Under the pieces are notes generated by a model that was not told where the DNA came from, did no database searches, and worked only from the letters and a program-made list of their open reading frames with translations. From Ruegeria sp. R14_0 (GTDB lineage Bacteria; Pseudomonadota; Alphaproteobacteria; Rhodobacterales; Rhodobacteraceae), in NCBI RefSeq assembly GCF_017743975.1, contig NZ_JAGHRC010000008.1:62001-126000 (forward strand): 64,000 nucleotides of DNA, in the 5' to 3' direction. Every line of letters starts with the position of its first letter. Within the stretch, counting starts at the first letter, position 1. Shown here piece after piece: positions 8,802 to 17,095 of this stretch. Position numbers and translations under genes: made by a program.

Positions 8802-9896
8802 TCACCCAACATAGACTACTTTGGCTTCGTCAAGGTCAGCGACGGGCATGGATACACCCCACGGATAGGCGACAGGCTCGCCGCGCTCATACTGATAAAC
8901 TACGATTTCGGGCAGGTTCCGCTTATCGTAGCGCCTACCAAATGTGAAAACCACGCTGTTCGGTGCGGCCAGCACCAGATGCAGCCGCTTCACGCCTTTC
9001 CCAGCGAGGTTCTTCACGACCTCCAGAAATTCCTGGGCTAGGCGGTTCTGCTTTTGTTGCGACCAGTGTCCGTCCGATGACATGCCATCAAGGTTAAGTC
9101 TGATCCTTGGGAGGTCAAAAGTCGTCGCCAAGTCGTCATCTTGGATCGGATATGAAAATGCCGTTGCCAACACGACTTCTGGCGCACCACCGATTGCTTC
9201 GACCCCGTCCACATGAAATTGAGCACCGTCGTCAGGGCCTTCGATTTTGCGCCATGCTTCCTGAGCGCGGTCCCAGTCATACGTGATGATGCTTCCTTCA
9301 TCGTCGAGCAACACGCCCGTCAGGAAAGTGTAGGGGACCGATGTCAGCCCGCCATAGATCGTCCTAAGATCAGCTCTGTCTCCATCCTTCTTGTTCTGCA
9401 AAACAGATCGGTGCATTGATGTTATCTCTTGCAGGGCTCTTTCTGGCGCTATCACCTGACCGTCCAATCTGTTTCTCAAGTCCAGCAAAACGGGTACCAC
9501 TGTGCCTTTCTGGTGTTTCGCCACCTTGTCTGCCAGTGGGTTGCCGTCGTCGTCCCGCAAACCGCGCGCCTCGATAACGATGTTCCGCAACTTCGATCGC
9601 GCTTGGGCCTCTCCCACGAATCTGGCGGCCGCAAATGCAAGGCCGGCGGCTATGAGAAGGAGCGCGACTCCAAAGATGAGGACATCGATGGTCTCGAGTG
9701 CGGCTTCAAATCGGACAACGCCTTCTGGAAGGGCCCCAAGTGCAAATCGCAAAAACTCAAGGATCAAGGGCACGCCGCCAAAGATCGCGATCAATAGACC
9801 TACGCCCGTTCCGATCAGAAACCGCTCGATCGTTGCGACGCGAAACCACCAGTCGATGAGCTTGGTAAGAAAGTTATCGAAGTGTCGTCTTAGCAT
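8802..9896 (-). CDS. cap14: CBASS effector Cap14: two TM helices plus SAVED domain
   Basis: A 364-residue protein. Two hydrophobic segments (about residues 25-50 and 69-92) form a membrane hairpin, followed by a linker and a C-terminal SAVED domain (about 180-364). The SAVED hallmark is near the C-terminus: RLHLVLAAPNSVVFTFGRRY, then LPEIVVYQYERGEPVAYPWG. SAVED domains bind cyclic oligonucleotides. In 2TM-SAVED effectors, ligand-driven assembly is thought to disrupt the inner membrane and kill the infected cell. It is the last gene of the operon, 19 nt after cap3, and faces the DUF736 terminator. Confidence 0.85.
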   Translation of the reverse strand: MLRRHFDNFLTKLIDWWFRVATIERFLIGTGVGLLIAIFGGVPLILEFLRFALGALPEGVVRFEAALETIDVLIFGVALLLIAAGLAFAAARFVGEAQARSKLRNIVIEARGLRDDDGNPLADKVAKHQKGTVVPVLLDLRNRLDGQVIAPERALQEITSMHRSVLQNKKDGDRADLRTIYGGLTSVPYTFLTGVLLDDEGSIITYDWDRAQEAWRKIEGPDDGAQFHVDGVEAIGGAPEVVLATAFSYPIQDDDLATTFDLPRIRLNLDGMSSDGHWSQQKQNRLAQEFLEVVKNLAGKGVKRLHLVLAAPNSVVFTFGRRYDKRNLPEIVVYQYERGEPVAYPWGVSMPVADLDEAKVVYVG

Positions 9897-9915
9897 TTCT
9901 GAATAGGTCTTTCTT

Positions 9916-10386
9916 CTAAGGGGTCGACTCCACGCGTGTGACGCTTACCACGGACGGTGAATGGCCGCGCACAAAGAGATGCGCGCTGCATTCAAAGCGC
10001 CAATACCATCTCAGCCGACTGATGAAGAGCACGGCAAAATCAACGCCTCCATAGCCGTCGACGAGATCTTGCATGGCATGCATATCTTGAAGACTGGGGT
10101 GCACGCTAAAGCTTGGGTGGCTGTGCCATTCACCCAGATAGTTGAAGCGACCGTACTCTCCGCCCGTTCTTTCAAAGAAGGCCGAGAGGGCCTCATCATG
10201 CTGATCGGCGTCGCGCACAAATTGGGAAGGCGTCCCGCTGGAGGTGTCTACGCTGAAATTAACAATCTGGAACTCTTGGTCGCCGATTTCTTCGCCCATC
10301 AAGATCCCGCCGATCTCACGTGATCCTGACTTAAGAAGATGGCGTCGCATTCGTCGCAGAACATCAATCGGCAACTGCAACTGCAT
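9916..10386 (-). CDS. cap3: CBASS Cap3: JAMM/MPN isopeptidase
   Basis: A 156-residue JAB/MPN metalloprotease. Glu24 in REIGGILMGEE and the complete zinc motif H88-S-H90-x7-S98-x2-D101 (EWHSHPSFSVHPSLQD) are present, so the enzyme should be active. Cap3 removes Cap2-made conjugates from the CD-NTase C-terminus and so tunes cyclase priming. The ATG at 10386 is chosen because AAGGGAGG stands 7-8 nt upstream, inside the cap2 end. A longer frame from 10446 has no such site. It overlaps cap2 by 23 nt. Confidence 0.88.
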   Translation of the reverse strand: MQLQLPIDVLRRMRRHLLKSGSREIGGILMGEEIGDQEFQIVNFSVDTSSGTPSQFVRDADQHDEALSAFFERTGGEYGRFNYLGEWHSHPSFSVHPSLQDMHAMQDLVDGYGGVDFAVLFISRLRWYWRFECSAHLFVRGHSPSVVSVTRVESTP

Positions 10387-12109
10387 CGGCGTCCTCCCTT
10401 GGAGGCAAGTGAGCCCTGAGAATTTCAACCAAAGAGTCTGCATCAAGCGGCTCGACTTTTTCGCCCCATTCGCCAGCAGGGATCAAATCGATTGGCCGTG
10501 TGTCAAAAGGTTGGTCGAAGAGCCACTCCGATGAGAGGCCGATCACGTATGCAGAGAAAGGGAAGATGCTACTGTCCGGGCGTGCCAGCAGATCGATCAC
10601 GAAGCGACTGGCATGCGCGGCAACGACACTAACCTCAGCGTCGTCAGCCACCATCGGACTCCCGTCAGCGCCTTGCCCGCCATAGCGCTCTGGATCATCC
10701 GGCCTGATCCACTCAACGCCTTGATCTTCGCACCACCTGTCAATCTGTACCCGTGCCAGGAGCGGCACTGGATCGACATGGGGCCGCGCTCTTCCGACAA
10801 GGCCTCCAATTCCCCCGGCAAACACCTGAGCCCAGACCATTGGCTTGCTTTTGCGCGTGGCCATCGACGCAATCATGTTAAATGCGGTGGGCGACCCGGT
10901 GGCGTCTATGAGCACATCGCAGTCGCCAAGTGCCTCAAGCGCGCCGACCATCGACGCCGCGCTTTCCTGGCCGCCAAGTGTCATGCGAAATACTCTGACA
11001 CTGACCTCAGGAGCCAAGTTCTTGAGTCGCTCGCGCAGACCAACCGCTTTGTGCGCGCCCGTGATACTCAGGTCCAACTCGTTGCGCACCGCATTCCCAG
11101 GGAAGAAGATGTCTTCATCAATCAGGAGGAACTTGCCGACACCAGTTCTGCAAAGACTTGCCGCAACCTTCGACCCAACGGAGCCACATCCAACGATTCC
11201 AACGGTCTTGTCGGCGAGCACCTTGAACTCGTCTGGCAAGCGTTGTTGCGCGGCCGGGACCATCACAGTCTTGTACGGAATGATTTTTCGGTCGTCTGCT
11301 TTGCCGAAGATCGAGAACAGTTCCCACTTACCTTCGTCACCCAAGAGCAAATGGGCGAACGCATCAGTCTCGAGCAAGCGACTGCGCAGGTCACCAAGAT
11401 CTTGGTCGTCTAGGAAGGCGCCCAGGTTTTTTGCGGTAACGGCACGAGAATCCCTGGCGCCCGGCACCCGCACAACAGTCCCAGTTTCCTGCGCATATCC
11501 TTCGGGCAGGATCAGGTCGCTTACCCAAATGGGATTATCCTTCAACCCGATCCGCGTCAGTGAGGCGACATAGATGGTTGACGTCTTCCGCTCTGAAAAC
11601 GTGAACTCGATTTCTTGGTGGTCCGGCAGGCTGTTGACTGCGGCCACATCCCTCTCGCTCATCAAGAGCCGACAAGACTGTGAGCGAAGGTCGCGTCCGA
11701 GAGAGACGGTGTGTGCGGATCGCGCATGCACGATATCGCCGGTCTCGGGCTGCTCTTCTTCAATCAGGCGCTGGCAGCTTGCCACCATATCAGCGCCCGT
11801 AATCGAAGGATGCCAGTTGTCCGGGCGGTGTTCGAGACAAAGCTCGCCGTCAGCCCCGTACTGATGGTTTGAAATCTGCGATGCGTCGTCTGTGAAAATC
11901 ATCGGCGGAGCATCAGGAAAGATGCTCGGATACCGCATCCTAAAAACAAAGCGTTTGGTGCCATGCGTGATGGCAAAAGCGACGCACATTTCAAGATCAC
12001 TGTTGGCCTGCCAGTTCTCGACAGATAGCCAATCCGCGCCGCTTTCGAGTTCAGCGAGGGCGGCCTTTTCGCTGCCCAGTCTTGAATGCTGTAGCAGCCA
12101 CCAAGTCAT
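10364..12109 (-). CDS. cap2: CBASS Cap2: E2-E1 ubiquitin-transfer-like fusion
   Basis: A 581-residue protein. Residues 1-140 are E2-like, with the probable thioester Cys91 in GELCLEHRPDNWHP. Residues about 300-540 are a ThiF/E1 adenylation domain with the nucleotide loop VGIVGCGSVGSKVA (303-316), DEDIFFPGNAVRN and VLIDATGSPTAF. Cap2 activates and ligates the CD-NTase C-terminus to target proteins, boosting cGAMP-like signalling. Start overlaps the cyclase stop by ATGA. Unusually, no cysteine occurs after Cys460, although Cap2 E1 domains are expected to carry a catalytic cysteine in the C-terminal crossover region. Cys460 may substitute, or the E1 step may differ. Confidence 0.87.
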   Translation of the reverse strand: MTWWLLQHSRLGSEKAALAELESGADWLSVENWQANSDLEMCVAFAITHGTKRFVFRMRYPSIFPDAPPMIFTDDASQISNHQYGADGELCLEHRPDNWHPSITGADMVASCQRLIEEEQPETGDIVHARSAHTVSLGRDLRSQSCRLLMSERDVAAVNSLPDHQEIEFTFSERKTSTIYVASLTRIGLKDNPIWVSDLILPEGYAQETGTVVRVPGARDSRAVTAKNLGAFLDDQDLGDLRSRLLETDAFAHLLLGDEGKWELFSIFGKADDRKIIPYKTVMVPAAQQRLPDEFKVLADKTVGIVGCGSVGSKVAASLCRTGVGKFLLIDEDIFFPGNAVRNELDLSITGAHKAVGLRERLKNLAPEVSVRVFRMTLGGQESAASMVGALEALGDCDVLIDATGSPTAFNMIASMATRKSKPMVWAQVFAGGIGGLVGRARPHVDPVPLLARVQIDRWCEDQGVEWIRPDDPERYGGQGADGSPMVADDAEVSVVAAHASRFVIDLLARPDSSIFPFSAYVIGLSSEWLFDQPFDTRPIDLIPAGEWGEKVEPLDADSLVEILRAHLPPREDADAVAVAD

Positions 12110-13341
12110 GCAAAACCATCAGGCTTTTTGGGAGTACGAGGTGCATCTGCAAAGGAAACGCTAGGGGCAGAGGCCGCGGAGGCTACCCCCGCCGCTTTCA
12201 CAAGGCCGGGCGAACCTGGCTGCGTTGGTTGCAACGCAGCGTCACTGACCTGATCGGTGAGGTGCCGCCCCATACGGTCGGCCAGCACTGTCGACATTCG
12301 CCGGTGTTCGACTAGGCGGCTTGCGGCGGAGAAATCCTCTCGTGCTTGCTTCAACCACTCGAAAAACGCGCTAGCACGCTCCGGATGCTCCTCCCACTTG
12401 TCCGCGAAATTCTCAAGCGCGTCCGTTTGGTTCTTGATGACGTATTTCGTCCCGTCATGCTCGATGGCCTCCTCCATCCGGTTCAGGATCGATAGCAGTG
12501 CATATCCAATCGTTTCTTCGCCCTGGTAGGCGTGCGCGGCGAGCGAGGAGATTATGATCGAAATTGGTTTGTCGGTGGGATCGTCCGCGAACATGGTGTC
12601 GCGGTGCCGCTTCAAAATCATGATGGCGGACTGCAGCGGCGTGCGAACGCGGTATGTCGGAATGTCTTCGACGCTGGCGGTCACACCCTCAGCACGCACC
12701 TCTTCCAAGATTTGCTGTCGCCTGCGAAGGAAGACATCGCCCATGCGCGATTTGAACCACTCCGCGTAGCCACGCGGATTGGAGCGCGGCCAATCGTCCG
12801 TGATGACGTCATACGCCGCTACCTCATTATCCGTAATGGCGATGGCAGTGTCGGCGTAGGTTGCATCGAGACTGCGGGCCTCGAGCAGCAAGCGCTGGTC
12901 CTCAGCGTTCGGAATGCAAGGCACAATATCCATATGAAACTGCGCGCCATCGGCGTATTCGAGGCGCCAGCACCGTCGGCCTTCGTGCACAGGTTTCTTG
13001 ATGCCCTTGCTATCACGGTAAAGCTTGATTTCCTCACCCAGCATGTCCTTCAGATCGTGCTGCGACAGGTCCGACTTGCTGAGACTTGTGAGCGAGCAGG
13101 CGCAGTCCACATCATACTCTTCATCGTCAGATATTGGCCTGATGACCGTGCCAAGCCGGAAGGAACCCTGTACAAAGATGTCTGGATCATGATCCCGAAC
13201 ACTGGACGCGTCCCGATGCAGCCAGTCGCCGAGTGATTTATAGCTCTTTTCGGCCTGTTCATAGCGTGCCGACGGAATTTCGAGCGCCTTTGCCAAAGCT
13301 TCAAGATATGCTTCAGCCTGCTTTGTGATCGTGACAGCCAT
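12106..13341 (-). CDS. cdn: CBASS CD-NTase (cyclic oligonucleotide synthase)
   Basis: A 411-residue nucleotidyltransferase of the cGAS/DncV-like class. Catalytic features are intact: GS at 59-60 (VQGSFRLGTVIRP), metal-binding D77-x-D79 (EEYDVDCA) and D138 (QFHMDIVPC). An OAS1-C-like helical domain fills about 190-340. The Pro/Ala-rich C-terminal tail ends in DGFA, as expected for a tail conjugated by Cap2. The clade and nucleotide product cannot be assigned by eye. The ATG at 13341 is preferred over a TTG two codons upstream. It is the first gene of the four-gene operon. Confidence 0.87.
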   Translation of the reverse strand: MAVTITKQAEAYLEALAKALEIPSARYEQAEKSYKSLGDWLHRDASSVRDHDPDIFVQGSFRLGTVIRPISDDEEYDVDCACSLTSLSKSDLSQHDLKDMLGEEIKLYRDSKGIKKPVHEGRRCWRLEYADGAQFHMDIVPCIPNAEDQRLLLEARSLDATYADTAIAITDNEVAAYDVITDDWPRSNPRGYAEWFKSRMGDVFLRRRQQILEEVRAEGVTASVEDIPTYRVRTPLQSAIMILKRHRDTMFADDPTDKPISIIISSLAAHAYQGEETIGYALLSILNRMEEAIEHDGTKYVIKNQTDALENFADKWEEHPERASAFFEWLKQAREDFSAASRLVEHRRMSTVLADRMGRHLTDQVSDAALQPTQPGSPGLVKAAGVASAASAPSVSFADAPRTPKKPDGFA

Positions 13342-13386
13342 GCTCAAATTTCCCTCTAAGTTGTCCTAGGATATGTGTTTCTGGTA

Positions 13387-13422
13387 GGCGGATTACAACG
13401 CTCTTAAGGTCCGGAATCCGCC
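13387..13422 (-). promoter_or_regulatory. Inverted repeat upstream of CBASS operon
   Basis: GGCGGATT (13387-13394) and AATCCGCC (13415-13422) form a perfect 8-bp inverted repeat with a 20-nt spacer, 46-81 nt upstream of the cyclase start. Spacing and position fit a dimeric repressor site. No WYL/CapW-type regulator gene is adjacent. Function is inferred. Confidence 0.4.
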
Positions 13423-14051
13423 GATCCTGCGGAGGATTGCAGGTGCGATTACAGTCGTCGACGAACTGCTACGCTACAATTGCATGTGCACTTTGCCATT
13501 GACCTGACCCTTCACATTCCAGCCTCCCTGCTCGGCTTCGCGTGTCGCAGGGGCGAACGGCCCTTCGGTCCGTCGCGCATTCGGCCATGCGGCCTCACCG
13601 CGGCGTCGCACCCAGGCCCCCGGTTTGCCCGCCTCGCGAGCACGTCCCTCCCCGGCCGCTCCGCCGGATTGCGCTCTGGTCTGTTTTGCGTGGCAAAACG
13701 ATCCCGGCGCTCCATCCGTCTCCCGCGTCCGGTCGGGCCGTTTGCCTGCTCGGGTCGGGCAAACCTACCGTCGAAACACACACACATGAGTGCGGAAGCA
13801 TATCCTCCGGATGGCCCCCAAATCAGCCCGCGTCAAGGATCGCAAAACTTTTCGGCGAGGACGGGGCCTGTGGCTTGGGGCGGTCCCGTGCGTGAGGGCG
13901 CGCATGTGTCAGTTGCTGCGCGCAGAAAACTTTTGCGCCCGGCAAGCCGGCGGCTGAGCCGTCCCTGACCCGGGCAGATTCGGAAACCAGGCATTCGGCC
14001 ATGCCCCCACACTCACGTGGTGGCCTTGGAACCGAACACTGGAGACCAGAC
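13423..14051. other. 629-nt non-coding, hairpin-rich spacer
   Basis: No convincing gene is present; open frames here are G+C-driven and lack ribosome sites. It contains GTTTTGC-GTG-GCAAAAC (13683-13699, perfect 7-bp hairpin) and GTTTGCC-N11-GGCAAAC (13740-13764). Two related AAAACTTTT blocks lie near 13846 and 13926. The cluster of dyads suggests a cis-acting region such as a regulator binding area, an RNA leader for the DUF2493 gene, or a transfer-related site, but none is identified. Confidence 0.5.
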
Positions 14052-14981
14052 ATGGCTTACGACACCGCGAATACCTACGAGACCATCGAACTTTTCGGGC
14101 TGACCGAGAAGGACGCACAGCTCCCGATCCCCGAGGATCACGTCCTGACCGACCACATCATCCGCGAGAGCTTCGAAGCTTTGCTCGGGCAGCTGCGCGG
14201 GACCGGGCTTGAAGCGGAAATCGAACCGCTGGCCCATGGGCTCGCGACGATCCTGCAGCGCCGCAAGGTGGCGCTTGGCAAGGAGGTCGACCGCACCGCC
14301 GACAAGATCGGCGCGCTGGCAAAATCCCACGACGGATCGGAAATCGCCGAGACCGCGCTCGAAGAGGCGCAGGCGCGCTTTCTGCAGCTGCGCGAGATTG
14401 TCAGCGCCATCGAGGTGATGAGCGAGGCAGCGGCGGAATGCTACGAAATCGAGACGGGCCACGCCTTCATCCCGGCAGCCGGTTCGCGCGCAAGCGTCCG
14501 GGCGCAAGAGACCGGGGCGGTCTTCGAGGCGCGGCAGCTCCTGGAGCAGCACGACCGCGAGACCGCCGAGAAATCGAAAGTCGAGGGGGTTCCCCTGATC
14601 GTCTCAGGCGCCACCGACTGGACCGATGTCGATGTGATCTTCAACACGCTCGACAAGGTTCGCGAGCGGATCAAGCAGAACCGCAACCAGGAGATCTTCC
14701 TCTGCCACAAGGGTGGCAAGCACGGGGCGGAGATGATTGCGGCTCGGTGGGCCCGGGCACGCGGGGTCGCGCAGGCGCGCTTCGATCCGCGCTGGTCCGC
14801 GCATGGCCGGGCGGCACCGTTCAAGTGCAACGACGAAATGCTGGACGACAAGTTCGCGGCGACGGGGGTTGTTCTCTTCGGCGGCAACGGGGTCGCGCTG
14901 AACCTCGGGCAGAAGGCGGAAGCGAAAGGCCTGACGGTCATGCGGGTTGCGGACCCGGCGAAGAAGGCGTCGCAGGATTGA
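14052..14981 (+). CDS. DUF2493 protein (SLOG-like)
   Basis: A 309-residue protein. The N-terminal half (about 1-180) is helical and charged, with ATILQRRKVALGKEVDRTAD. The C-terminal half is a DUF2493 Rossmann-like domain of the SLOG superfamily. Its signature stretches are VPLIVSGATDWTDVDVIFNT (about 180-200) and EIFLCHKGGKHGAEMIAARW (about 215-235). SLOG folds bind nucleotides or cleave nucleotide derivatives, but no activity is known for this group. It is a standard member of the DUF736/strawberry-notch plasmid module, here separated from it by the CBASS insertion. ATG 14052 has a GGAG site 7 nt upstream. Confidence 0.8.
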   Translation: MAYDTANTYETIELFGLTEKDAQLPIPEDHVLTDHIIRESFEALLGQLRGTGLEAEIEPLAHGLATILQRRKVALGKEVDRTADKIGALAKSHDGSEIAETALEEAQARFLQLREIVSAIEVMSEAAAECYEIETGHAFIPAAGSRASVRAQETGAVFEARQLLEQHDRETAEKSKVEGVPLIVSGATDWTDVDVIFNTLDKVRERIKQNRNQEIFLCHKGGKHGAEMIAARWARARGVAQARFDPRWSAHGRAAPFKCNDEMLDDKFAATGVVLFGGNGVALNLGQKAEAKGLTVMRVADPAKKASQD

Positions 14982-14988
14982 AGAGAGG

Positions 14989-15011
14989 GGGTCGCCTTCG
15001 GGCGGCCCTTT
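14989..15011 (+). terminator. UUCG-loop terminator after DUF2493
   Basis: GGGTCGCC (14989-14996) pairs with GGCGGCCC (15001-15008), with one G-U pair, around a TTCG tetraloop, followed by TTT. It lies 8 nt after the DUF2493 stop. The stable loop supports a real terminator although the T run is short. Confidence 0.7.
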
Positions 15012-15213
15012 CACCGTTTTCCCAGAAGTGTGTGAACATCGGTGGTGTCGCAGTTAACTCCAACAATGGGCATCGACAGGCTTGGTGATCGTAGTCCGGC
15101 CAATCTGGTTTCGGGAATGGCTAGATGGTATCTCTATGCAAATACAGCTTAATGTGGCCGTGCGGCAGAAGACATTTGTTGCACCGATCAACACCCGCCC
15201 AGGTTTTTCCTAG

Positions 15214-16290
15214 ATGCCTTTTTCTCCGGAACGCACCAAAGAGATCCAATCACGCATTGATGCGCGTTTGCGGTCCGGGCAGGCAAACGATTGGGAAGTG
15301 TCTTTTCTCACAAACATGGCTGAACGGTTTGAGCGTCACGGGACGGAGACGCGCCTGAGCAAAGCTCAGTACGCCAGCCTGCACAAAGTCCTGAAACTGG
15401 AAGGGGAAAAACCGGCCCAGACAAGGGCAGCTGCCGACGACGGCACTTCGAAACCAGCACCAAAGCGCAGCTCCAGAGTCGTTCAGGCGAGACCTCGTCC
15501 GATCTCCGTGAGCCGCGCAATCACCGCACCTCGGCGTGCTGTGCGAAAGGCTCAACGCCAAATCATGGTGCCGCTGGTTATTGCTGTCGGGTTCTTCGCA
15601 TTGGTTGGATCATTGTTTGAGACGTCGAGTTCACGATCCACGCCCTACAGTCCGTCAGCAATTCCCACATCGCAAACGACAAACACCACTTACGTCTATG
15701 TGACAGGGACACGTGTCAACCAACGTTCTGAGCCGTCTACCGCGAACGCTGTGATGGGCGTCTTGAGCGAAGGGACTCGCGTCGAAATGCTTCGCGATGA
15801 AGGGCAATGGACCCAAATTCGGTCTAACTTGGGAGTGGGCTGGATGTCTTCCAGTTTCCTATCGCCGGCCGCGCCACCTGCAGAGCGACCCGCCTCGCAC
15901 GACCGGTCGCTTCGAGCCAGCGATGTGCGGATCATTGATGGTGATACGATTGATATTCGAGGCATGACAGCGAACGTACGTCTCGTCGGGTTTAACGCGC
16001 CTGAGACATGGAGACCATCCTGCACTGCAGAGCGCCAGGTCGGGGAACAGGCAACAGCGCGCCTTGGTCAATTGGTGCAGGGTGCGGCGTCAATTGAATT
16101 TGAGCGCGTGACCTGTTCCTGCCGGCCCGGGACTGAAGGCACGGATCGATGCAATTTCGGGCGGCTTTGTGGCTCGTTGTTCGTTGACGGTCGGGACGTG
16201 GGCAGTACGCTCATTGCTGAAGGTTTGGCCGTGCCATACCGATGTGGCCGCACCAGCTGTCCCCCACCCCCTCAACCCTGGTGCCGATAG
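15214..16290 (+). CDS. Membrane-anchored SH3b plus thermonuclease-like protein
   Basis: A 358-residue protein with a cytoplasmic, Arg-rich N-terminus (1-115), one transmembrane helix (about 118-134, VPLVIAVGFFALVGSLF) and a bacterial SH3 domain (about 165-220, VYVTGTRVNQRSEPS...GVGWMSSSFL). It ends in an SNase-like domain (about 240-350) carrying RIIDGDTIDIRG and VRLVGFNAPETWRPSC. The domain order places a nuclease outside the inner membrane, tethered near the cell wall through SH3b. Possible jobs are degrading incoming DNA or acting at the transfer channel; both are inferences. The many cysteines in the SNase part suggest disulfides. Confidence 0.75.
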   Translation: MPFSPERTKEIQSRIDARLRSGQANDWEVSFLTNMAERFERHGTETRLSKAQYASLHKVLKLEGEKPAQTRAAADDGTSKPAPKRSSRVVQARPRPISVSRAITAPRRAVRKAQRQIMVPLVIAVGFFALVGSLFETSSSRSTPYSPSAIPTSQTTNTTYVYVTGTRVNQRSEPSTANAVMGVLSEGTRVEMLRDEGQWTQIRSNLGVGWMSSSFLSPAAPPAERPASHDRSLRASDVRIIDGDTIDIRGMTANVRLVGFNAPETWRPSCTAERQVGEQATARLGQLVQGAASIEFERVTCSCRPGTEGTDRCNFGRLCGSLFVDGRDVGSTLIAEGLAVPYRCGRTSCPPPPQPWCR

Positions 16291-16651
16291 CAGGGGCACT
16301 CACCCAACACAGACGACGAATCTTCGCGCGCGGCTGAAGAACGCTGACCCGCTGTGTGGTGCGCGTGACGGATCATTATCCAGATGCATTGGATCAGAAC
16401 GAACCAAGCCACCTCAGATCGGTATCGTCGGGTGCGATCGCGACTTCAAAGTGGTGGCACAAATTCGGGTCTCTCCTTTTTGCTCATGGATGTGGATCGC
16501 ACGGGGTCGGCCCGTTCGTGCCCTCAGCTCACGCTTCGGCAAGCACAAATACGGCTTCCACGGCTGGCCGCGGACCCTCCGCATTTGCGCTTGCGACCGG
16601 GCCTCTTGCCCCCGTGCCGGGTGATCCCCATCGCAACAAGGAGTAACCCAA
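16291..16651. other. 361-nt spacer without a recognised gene
   Basis: No frame here has a ribosome site or a recognisable domain. The segment lies between the SH3-nuclease gene and a 68-residue gene, and its 3' end provides the CAAGGAG ribosome site of the latter. No strong dyad or terminator was seen. Confidence 0.5.
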
Positions 16652-16858
16652 ATGACCAACCACTACGTCGCCACCGTCCCCGTCAAGTTCACCGATACCG
16701 ATGGCCAGGAGCGCACCCGTTTTCAGCGCGTGGGTGCGATGTTCCGCAACACCCGCAACGGGGACGGCTCGGAGTTCTTCAGCCTCAAGCTCGACTTCCC
16801 GGTCGCGGTCTCGGAGCTGGTGATGTTCCCACCGAGCGCGAAAGATCCCCAGGACTGA
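16652..16858 (+). CDS. 68-aa conserved-looking hypothetical protein
   Basis: A short soluble beta-rich protein with a strong CAAGGAG site 10 nt upstream. Core pattern: YVATVPVKFTDTDGQERTRF, then GAMFRNTRNGDGSEFFSLKL and DFPVAVSELVMFPP. The layout, in which parameters such as 'GDGSEFFSLKLDFPVAVSELVMFPP' follow a modified-from-default motif, recalls the DUF736-like small proteins on these elements, but no family name is certain. It is followed by a strong G+C hairpin and then the candidate oriT region. Confidence 0.6.
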   Translation: MTNHYVATVPVKFTDTDGQERTRFQRVGAMFRNTRNGDGSEFFSLKLDFPVAVSELVMFPPSAKDPQD

Positions 16859-16874
16859 ATCCTCTGACGAGGAT

Positions 16875-16905
16875 GGGCCGCCCCGGGACGATCTTGGGGC
16901 GGCCC
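16875..16905 (+). terminator. 10-bp perfect hairpin after the 68-aa gene
   Basis: GGGCCGCCCC (16875-16884) and GGGGCGGCCC (16896-16905) form a perfect 10-bp stem with an 11-nt loop, 17 nt after the stop. No T run follows, so it is either an atypical terminator or a structural element that protects the message end. Confidence 0.55.
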
Positions 16906-17051
16906 TGTCCCTGTTCCAGGGATGCCGGTCCCTGCGCGTTCAACGGACGCACTCCCCCCGGAATGATCAGGTCGCGACAGACCGGCCAGTCAGCCTCAAG
17001 GGGGCCATCCACAAAAACCTATCGGCCAGGGCCTCCCGGTTTTTGCGGCAG

Positions 17052-17095
17052 AGATTTGGGGACCCAAATCTGGCCCTCCTTGACCCTGCCTGTCC
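17052..17095 (+). other. oriT: Candidate origin of transfer (oriT)
   Basis: A perfect 9-bp inverted repeat AGATTTGGG-GA-CCCAAATCT (17052-17071) is followed 13 nt later by ACCCTGCC (17083-17090). That sequence resembles the ATCCTGC nic core used by MobP/IncP relaxases. In such origins the accessory-protein repeat lies next to nic, just upstream of the relaxosome genes, and here mobC and the relaxase gene start 290 nt downstream. The 517-nt stretch 16859-17375 holds no gene. The nic position is inferred, not shown. Confidence 0.5.

Noticed and set aside
13480..13968. 162-codon open frame in the CBASS-DUF2493 spacer
   Set aside because: Arg/Pro/Ser-rich composition typical of random G+C-rich sequence, no ribosome site, no domain; treated as non-coding.
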